Part shown: positions 32,601 through 36,285 of the stretch, piece by piece
How the letters are laid out: the number at the start of each line of letters is the position of its first letter
Position numbering within the stretch: the first letter of the stretch is position 1
Origin: Acidimicrobiaceae bacterium
Lineage (GTDB): Bacteria; Actinomycetota; Acidimicrobiia; Acidimicrobiales; Aldehydirespiratoraceae
Length of the DNA stretch: 36,285 nt
Direction of reading: 5' to 3'
Assembly: GCA_009843735.1 (NCBI GenBank)
Contig: VYCW01000069.1
Coordinates: 1 to 36,285 of the forward strand
Notes under the pieces: generated by a model
Seen by the model: the letters and a program-made list of their open reading frames with translations, nothing else
Told to the model about the DNA's origin: nothing
Databases searched by the model: none
Made by a program: the position numbers and the translations under genes

Positions 32601-33350
32601 CTAGCTGGTGAGGCCTCCGTCGACGCTGAGGATGGCGCCGTGGATGCCGGGGCAGTCGTCGGAGGCCACGAAGGCGAACAGCGCGGCGATGTGCTCGGGC
32701 CCGCTCATCGGCTTGAAGGCCATCATGCGGCGGATGAAGTGCCGGTCGGCGTCGGGGACGATCTCGTAGTTCTGGGTCATGGGGGTGTCGACGCCGCCGG
32801 GGGCGATGGCGTTGACCCGCACTGGCGTCTTGGCCAGTTCCGCGGCCAGGGCCCTGGTCAGCTGCACCACCGCGCCCTTGGTGGCGCAGTAGTGGGACGT
32901 GTACGCCAGTCCCTGGAGCCCGGCATTGGACGCGATGTTGACGATGTTGCCGCCCGAGGTCAGCAGATGGGGGAGTGCAGCCTGGGTCAGGAAGAACATG
33001 CCCTTCACATTCACGTCGAACATGAGGTCCCACTTCTCCTCGGTGATGTCCTCCACCCGGTCCTGCCACGAGACGCCGGCGATGTTGCCGAGCACGTCGA
33101 TGCGCCCGAAGGCGTCCACACAGGCGGCCGCGGCCGCCCGGCAGTCGGCGACCGAACGCAGGTCGCAGTGCTGGGTGGTGATCCGGCCTCCCGACTCGGC
33201 GACCTGCGAGGCGGTCTCGACCAGGCCGTCGTCGTTGACGTCCACCCCGAACACGTCGGCCCCCTCGGAGGCCAGGCGGATCGACACCGCCTGCCCCATG
33301 CCGGAGGCCGCTCCGGTGATGAGCGCAACCTTGCCGTCGAACCGCCCCAT
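32601..33350 (-). CDS. Short-chain dehydrogenase/reductase (SDR), second gene
   Basis: A 249-residue classical SDR: cofactor motif TGAASGMG (12-19), GNIAG in the NNAG position, NIASNAG with the catalytic Ser, Y154-x3-K158 (YCATK), and HGAILSVDGG near the end. The Asp after strand two (GVDVND) suggests NAD(H). It resembles general 3-oxoacyl-ACP-reductase/2,3-butanediol-dehydrogenase-like SDRs; substrate unknown. GGGAGG lies about 10 nt before the ATG. It is downstream of alkB on the minus strand with a 42-bp gap, so it may be read through from the SOS-controlled promoter, although a DNA repair role is not expected. Confidence 0.88.
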   Translation of the reverse strand: MGRFDGKVALITGAASGMGQAVSIRLASEGADVFGVDVNDDGLVETASQVAESGGRITTQHCDLRSVADCRAAAAACVDAFGRIDVLGNIAGVSWQDRVEDITEEKWDLMFDVNVKGMFFLTQAALPHLLTSGGNIVNIASNAGLQGLAYTSHYCATKGAVVQLTRALAAELAKTPVRVNAIAPGGVDTPMTQNYEIVPDADRHFIRRMMAFKPMSGPEHIAALFAFVASDDCPGIHGAILSVDGGLTS

Positions 33351-33392
33351 TTCGTCCCGCCTCCCGTTGTCGGCGCCCGTCAGCGGCGGAGG

Positions 33393-34061
33393 CTACCGGC
33401 CCTTCGCGGCGCCGGTGCGGCGGAATGTGACGCTCATCCGGGGCGGGGCGGAGGCAACCTTCGGTATCGAGTGCTCCCAGTCCTGCTGGCAGGAGCCGCC
33501 CATGACCAGCAGGTCCCCCGACGCCAGAGTGAACGAGCGGCTCCGACCCCCACCCACTGGTTTGAGCAGGAACCGGCGGGGGCCTCCCAGCGACACGATC
33601 GCCACAACGGCGTTGGCGGGGTCGATCCCGATCCGGTCACTGTGCCAGGCCACCGAGTCCCGGCCTCCGCGGTAGTAGTTGACCCAGACCGAGTTGAACC
33701 GGCAGCGGTAGCGGTCGCCCAGAGCCGAGGCCATCTCGTCGATGACGGTGGGAACACCGGCCGACCGGAGCCGCAGGTGGGCTCCCAGACGCGGTTCCTC
33801 CACCATCTGCCCGTACATCGGGCGCTCGGCCCGGGTCCACCGCAGCTCCGCAGCTAGCTGCTCGAGAAGCTCGTCGCCGCCGTGCAGCCACCGGGTCGCC
33901 ACGTCGATCCAGCTCCGGCCGCCCAGCTCCAGGTGCTCCACCGCCGCCGAGGCGTTCACGGCCGGCTGCCCCTGGGCGAACAGGTCACCCTGGAGCGGTC
34001 CCACATCGGCCTGGGTGCCTGACCTGGTGCCCCATCTGGCGCCCGATCCGGCAGTCGTCAC
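33393..34061 (-). CDS. alkB: Alpha-ketoglutarate-dependent dioxygenase AlkB (alkylated-DNA repair)
   Basis: A 222-residue Fe(II)/2-oxoglutarate dioxygenase that removes methyl groups from 1-methyladenine and 3-methylcytosine in DNA or RNA. Iron ligands H140 and D142 lie in AWHSDR, with the third ligand H197 in WEHSIPK; the 2-oxoglutarate-binding arginines are in R208-MSVTF-R214. RCRFNSVWVNYYRGGRDSV and LGGPRRFLLK are typical AlkB blocks. The first 25 or so residues are a variable tail. The GTG start at 34061 fits a leaderless transcript: the -10 TACATT ends 6 nt before it. A perfect LexA box in the promoter points to SOS control, rather than the Ada control known in E. coli. Confidence 0.92.
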   Translation of the reverse strand: MTTAGSGARWGTRSGTQADVGPLQGDLFAQGQPAVNASAAVEHLELGGRSWIDVATRWLHGGDELLEQLAAELRWTRAERPMYGQMVEEPRLGAHLRLRSAGVPTVIDEMASALGDRYRCRFNSVWVNYYRGGRDSVAWHSDRIGIDPANAVVAIVSLGGPRRFLLKPVGGGRSRSFTLASGDLLVMGGSCQQDWEHSIPKVASAPPRMSVTFRRTGAAKGR

Positions 34062-34067
34062 GAGGCC

Positions 34068-34095
34068 AATGTAGCGAACATATGTTCGTTATCAA
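34068..34095 (-). promoter_or_regulatory. alkB promoter (leaderless)
   Basis: On the minus strand, TTGATA (34090-34095) and TACATT (34068-34073) are separated by 16 bp. The -10 ends 6 nt before the GTG, so transcription should begin at the start codon. The spacer holds the LexA box. Confidence 0.65.
34075..34088. promoter_or_regulatory. LexA (SOS) box CGAACATATGTTCG
   Basis: A perfect 14-bp palindrome that matches every position of the Gram-positive LexA consensus CGAAC-RNRY-GTTCG. It fills the space between the -35 and -10 of alkB, the classic position for repression, and lies 58 bp upstream of the divergent MBOAT gene. Confidence 0.8.
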
Positions 34096-34125
34096 AGCCG
34101 GAGTCAGGTGGCCGCCTGCCGGACC

Positions 34126-34139
34126 GGAACTAGCGTTCC
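34126..34139 (+). promoter_or_regulatory. -10 (TAGCGT) of the MBOAT gene inside a LexA-like inverted repeat
   Basis: GGAAC-TAGC-GTTCC is a perfect palindrome with the GAAC-N4-GTTC core of LexA boxes, but with G/C outer bases and a non-consensus centre. It overlaps TAGCGT (34131-34136), a -10 candidate 9 nt before GTG 34146. A regulator bound here would block the MBOAT promoter; LexA binding is uncertain. Confidence 0.4.
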
Positions 34140-34145
34140 CCGGCG

Positions 34146-35645
34146 GTGCTGTTCCCCACGTTCACCTTTGCGGCGTTCTTCGCCGTGGTCCTGCCGGTGA
34201 GCTGGGCTCTGAAACGGTTCCCGACGCCGTGGAAGCTGTTCGTCCTGGGCGCCTCGTACTGGTTCTATGCGGCCTGGGACCGGCGTTTCGTGCTGCTGCT
34301 GGTGGCCATGACCCTGGTGAACGCGGCCGCGGCCCGGATGAACCGGCGATTCACCCACCCCGGCGCCCGCCGGGCCACGTTGGCGGTGGCGGTGGTCTTC
34401 GACCTCGGGGTGCTGGCCTTCTTCAAGTACTACGGCTTCTTCACCCAGAGCCTGGAGAGCAGCTTCGGGATCTCCAGCCCGGCTCTGAGCATCGTGCTGC
34501 CCATCGGCATCTCCTTCTTCACCTTCCAGGCCATCAGCTACGCGGTGGACGTCCACCGGGGTGAAACCGATCCCGCGCCGCTGCTCGACTTCGCCGTCTA
34601 CCTGTCGTTCTTCCCGCAGCTAGTGGCCGGGCCGATAGTCCGGGCCAGGGAGTTCCTCCCGCAGATGCGGTTCCCGCGCCGGGCCCGCCACCGGAGCAGC
34701 GGATCCGGCCGGCGCGAGCTCGAGGAGCCGGTGCAGCTGGAGCTGTGGTCGGACCGGGGCCTCGACCGGATCGAGCTGGGCCGGGCGGCCCAGCTGATCG
34801 GCAGGGGGATGTTCAAGAAGGTGGTGGTGGCCGATTTCCTGGCCGGGGCCATAGTGGACGAGGCGTTCGCCTCCCCGGGCAGCTACGGCGCCGTCGACGT
34901 GCTCTTCGGGGTGTACGGCTACGCGGTCCAGATCTACGCGGACTTCTCGGGCTACACCGACATGGCCATCGGAGTGGCCCTGCTGATGGGCTTCCGCTTC
35001 CCCCAGAACTTCGATCGGCCCTACGCGGCGGTGTCGATCCAGGACTTCTGGCGGCGCTGGCACATGACGCTGTCGCGCTGGCTGCGCGACTACCTCTACA
35101 TCCCATTGGGCGGCAACCGGCGGGGCCGGGTGCGCACCTACGTGAACCTGCTCGTCACGATGGGGCTGGGCGGCCTGTGGCACGGAGCGGCCGGCGTGTT
35201 CGTCGTCTGGGGCCTCTACCACGGCGTCGGGCTGGCCGCCGAGCGGCTGGCCGGCCAACTGTGGCCGGCACGAACTTCGACCGGGAGCGCACCCGACGCC
35301 GGGTCGGCGCTGGGGGATTGGCTGCGGGTGCTGGCCGTGTTCCACTTCGTGTGCGCGGGCTGGGTGCTGTTCAACAGCGAGACCCTGGCCCACGCCGGCG
35401 ACGTGTTCGAGCGCTTGTTGTCGGGGTGGGGGACCGGTACCGAGTTGCTCACACCGACAGTGCTGGCTGTGATCGTGGGATCCGTCCTGGCCCAGTATGT
35501 GCCGCTCGACTTCGCCGAACGCTGGTCGAAGCGGGCGGCGGCGGTCCCCTCCGCGGTGACCGCGGCCGCGTTCGCGGTGTGGACGATGATCGTGGTAGCG
35601 CTCGGCCCCGAGGGCGTCGCCGACTACATCTACTTCCAGTTCTGA
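34146..35645 (+). CDS. MBOAT-family membrane O-acyltransferase (AlgI-like)
   Basis: A 499-residue polytopic membrane protein with about ten to eleven hydrophobic segments. Diagnostic motifs are QLVAGPIVRAREFLPQM, FWRRWHMTLSRWLRDYLYIP-LGGNR, and GLGGLWHGA with the catalytic His346. The family moves acetyl or other acyl groups across the membrane to polysaccharides or other cell-surface acceptors, usually together with a membrane SGNH-type partner. An insertion rich in Arg, Ser and Glu (about 175-205) sits in a cytoplasmic loop. GTG 34146 fits the upstream TAGCGT element. The stop overlaps the next gene (TGATG), consistent with such a partner. Confidence 0.9.
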   Translation: MLFPTFTFAAFFAVVLPVSWALKRFPTPWKLFVLGASYWFYAAWDRRFVLLLVAMTLVNAAAARMNRRFTHPGARRATLAVAVVFDLGVLAFFKYYGFFTQSLESSFGISSPALSIVLPIGISFFTFQAISYAVDVHRGETDPAPLLDFAVYLSFFPQLVAGPIVRAREFLPQMRFPRRARHRSSGSGRRELEEPVQLELWSDRGLDRIELGRAAQLIGRGMFKKVVVADFLAGAIVDEAFASPGSYGAVDVLFGVYGYAVQIYADFSGYTDMAIGVALLMGFRFPQNFDRPYAAVSIQDFWRRWHMTLSRWLRDYLYIPLGGNRRGRVRTYVNLLVTMGLGGLWHGAAGVFVVWGLYHGVGLAAERLAGQLWPARTSTGSAPDAGSALGDWLRVLAVFHFVCAGWVLFNSETLAHAGDVFERLLSGWGTGTELLTPTVLAVIVGSVLAQYVPLDFAERWSKRAAAVPSAVTAAAFAVWTMIVVALGPEGVADYIYFQF

Positions 35646-36285
35646 TGCGCAGGCGGACCCCGGAGAAACCACCGTCGACGAAGCGCTCGGGACTAAGCCG
35701 TGCCCGCGACCGTTGGCTGGCGGTCGGGGCGGTCAAGCGGCTGCTGGTGAGGCGGACCCGGCGACGGCTGAGCTTCGTGGTCGAGGCAGTGGGCCGCCGG
35801 CTGCGAGGGCTGTGCCGGGCGGTGGGCCGGATCCGGCCGCCGCTCCCCGACACCGGCGACCACGAGACGCCGACGAAGTCGGTGCGGGCCTCGGTGATGT
35901 CGGCGACCCTGTGCCTGGGGGTGGCCGCCCTGCTCGTCAGCGGCAAGATCGTGGAGATCGCCGACAGGCTGCCTCTGGGCCCGGATCGGGACCGGTGGCT
36001 GGAGGCAGCCGCCGAGACCGACGACCTGGCCAACCGGCTGTCGCTGAACCGTCCCTACGACCTGCTGCGCGACCTGCGGGGCTCCGGGGACGGGGCGGGC
36101 CAGCAGATCGATGTGATCGGCGACGTGGAGGACCTCCTGCAACTCGACCTCGACGGGAACGCCGGGCAGCCCGGCGCGGCCGGAGACCCCGCACCGGCGG
36201 CCGGGCCCGGCGACGAGCCCGGCGAGCCCGCAGCCGCTCCGGTTGACGAGGGCGCCACCAGGCCCACCGAGACCGAAGGCTCAAC
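35645..36285 (+). CDS. Membrane-anchored protein, probable SGNH/DUF459-type acyltransferase partner (N-terminal part only)
   Basis: The frame from ATG 35645 stays open to the window end (213 codons plus two bases). The ATG overlaps the MBOAT stop. The first 75 residues are very basic (many Arg), then a single hydrophobic helix (about 79-98, MSATLCLGVAALLVSG) anchors it with the C-terminus outside. After that come LPLGPDRDRWLEAA and LNRPYDLLRDLRG, then an Ala/Pro/Gly/Glu/Asp-rich linker (about 165-213). This layout (cytoplasmic tail, one helix, low-complexity stalk) is what I would expect for actinobacterial SGNH hydrolase-like proteins encoded after MBOAT genes. The catalytic domain itself would be beyond the edge, so the function is inferred from context. 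Confidence 0.7.
   Translation, partial: MRRRTPEKPPSTKRSGLSRARDRWLAVGAVKRLLVRRTRRRLSFVVEAVGRRLRGLCRAVGRIRPPLPDTGDHETPTKSVRASVMSATLCLGVAALLVSGKIVEIADRLPLGPDRDRWLEAAAETDDLANRLSLNRPYDLLRDLRGSGDGAGQQIDVIGDVEDLLQLDLDGNAGQPGAAGDPAPAAGPGDEPGEPAAAPVDEGATRPTETEGS

Noticed and set aside
32229-33857. Long plus-strand open frame overlapping the FAD oxidoreductase, SDR and alkB
   Set aside because: Crosses three good genes, two on the other strand, and its translation is low complexity; a shadow frame.
34082-34145. Plus-strand ATG at 34082 as the start of a gene
   Set aside because: The ATG is part of the LexA palindrome, and the frame has no homology and conflicts with the MBOAT frame.
1-36285. CRISPR arrays, tRNA or rRNA genes, transposases, phage genes
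   Set aside because: None seen on either strand; no regularly spaced repeats and no tRNA-like cloverleaf noticed by eye.

Overview
This is a high-GC, densely coded stretch of a bacterial chromosome, most likely from an actinobacterium. The signs are very high G+C with G/C-ending codons, GTG starts, many ATGA/GTGA overlaps, several apparently leaderless promoters (TAnnnT 6-9 nt before the start codon), an LLM-class (possibly F420-dependent) oxidoreductase and a Gram-positive-type LexA operator. A deep-branching group such as Acidimicrobiia is plausible, but that is inference. I saw no rRNA, tRNA, CRISPR array, insertion sequence or phage gene. No stretch over 300 bp lacks a gene; the longest gap (7247-7511, 265 bp) is a divergent regulatory region.

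Left two-thirds (1-24.5 kb): catabolism and uptake, probably of purines or other N-heterocycles. Module A is the end of an ABC permease, then a three-subunit molybdenum hydroxylase (large 368-2797, FAD 2794-3660, 2Fe-2S 3657-4172), a small ferredoxin, a Rieske oxygenase and a GroES paralogue. A GcvT-family (folate-type) protein lies on the other strand at 6017-7246. Module B is a BMP-family lipoprotein, a guanine/cytosine-type deaminase, an ABC ATPase, two permeases, a second Rieske oxygenase and a second molybdenum hydroxylase in the order FAD, 2Fe-2S, large. A minus-strand operon (adenosine-deaminase-like, LLM oxidoreductase, SsnA-like amidohydrolase) diverges from a third, orphan molybdenum hydroxylase large subunit, which is followed by an SDR dehydrogenase. 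Nucleoside-type transport, three amino-hydrolases, three molybdenum hydroxylases, two Rieske oxygenases and a GcvT-like protein suggest import, deamination, ring hydroxylation and possibly demethylation of purine-like compounds. The substrate is not proven.

Right third (24.5-36.3 kb): housekeeping. It runs hisI, trpE, a YgfZ-type protein, a membrane J-domain protein, trpF, trpB, trpA and an FAD disulfide reductase-like enzyme with a large Arg-rich insertion. Minus-strand genes follow for an SDR and an AlkB-type DNA repair dioxygenase; the alkB promoter carries a perfect LexA box between its -35 and -10. Last come an MBOAT O-acyltransferase and the start of its probable membrane partner, which runs off the window.

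All functions are assigned by reading motifs by eye; no database search was possible.
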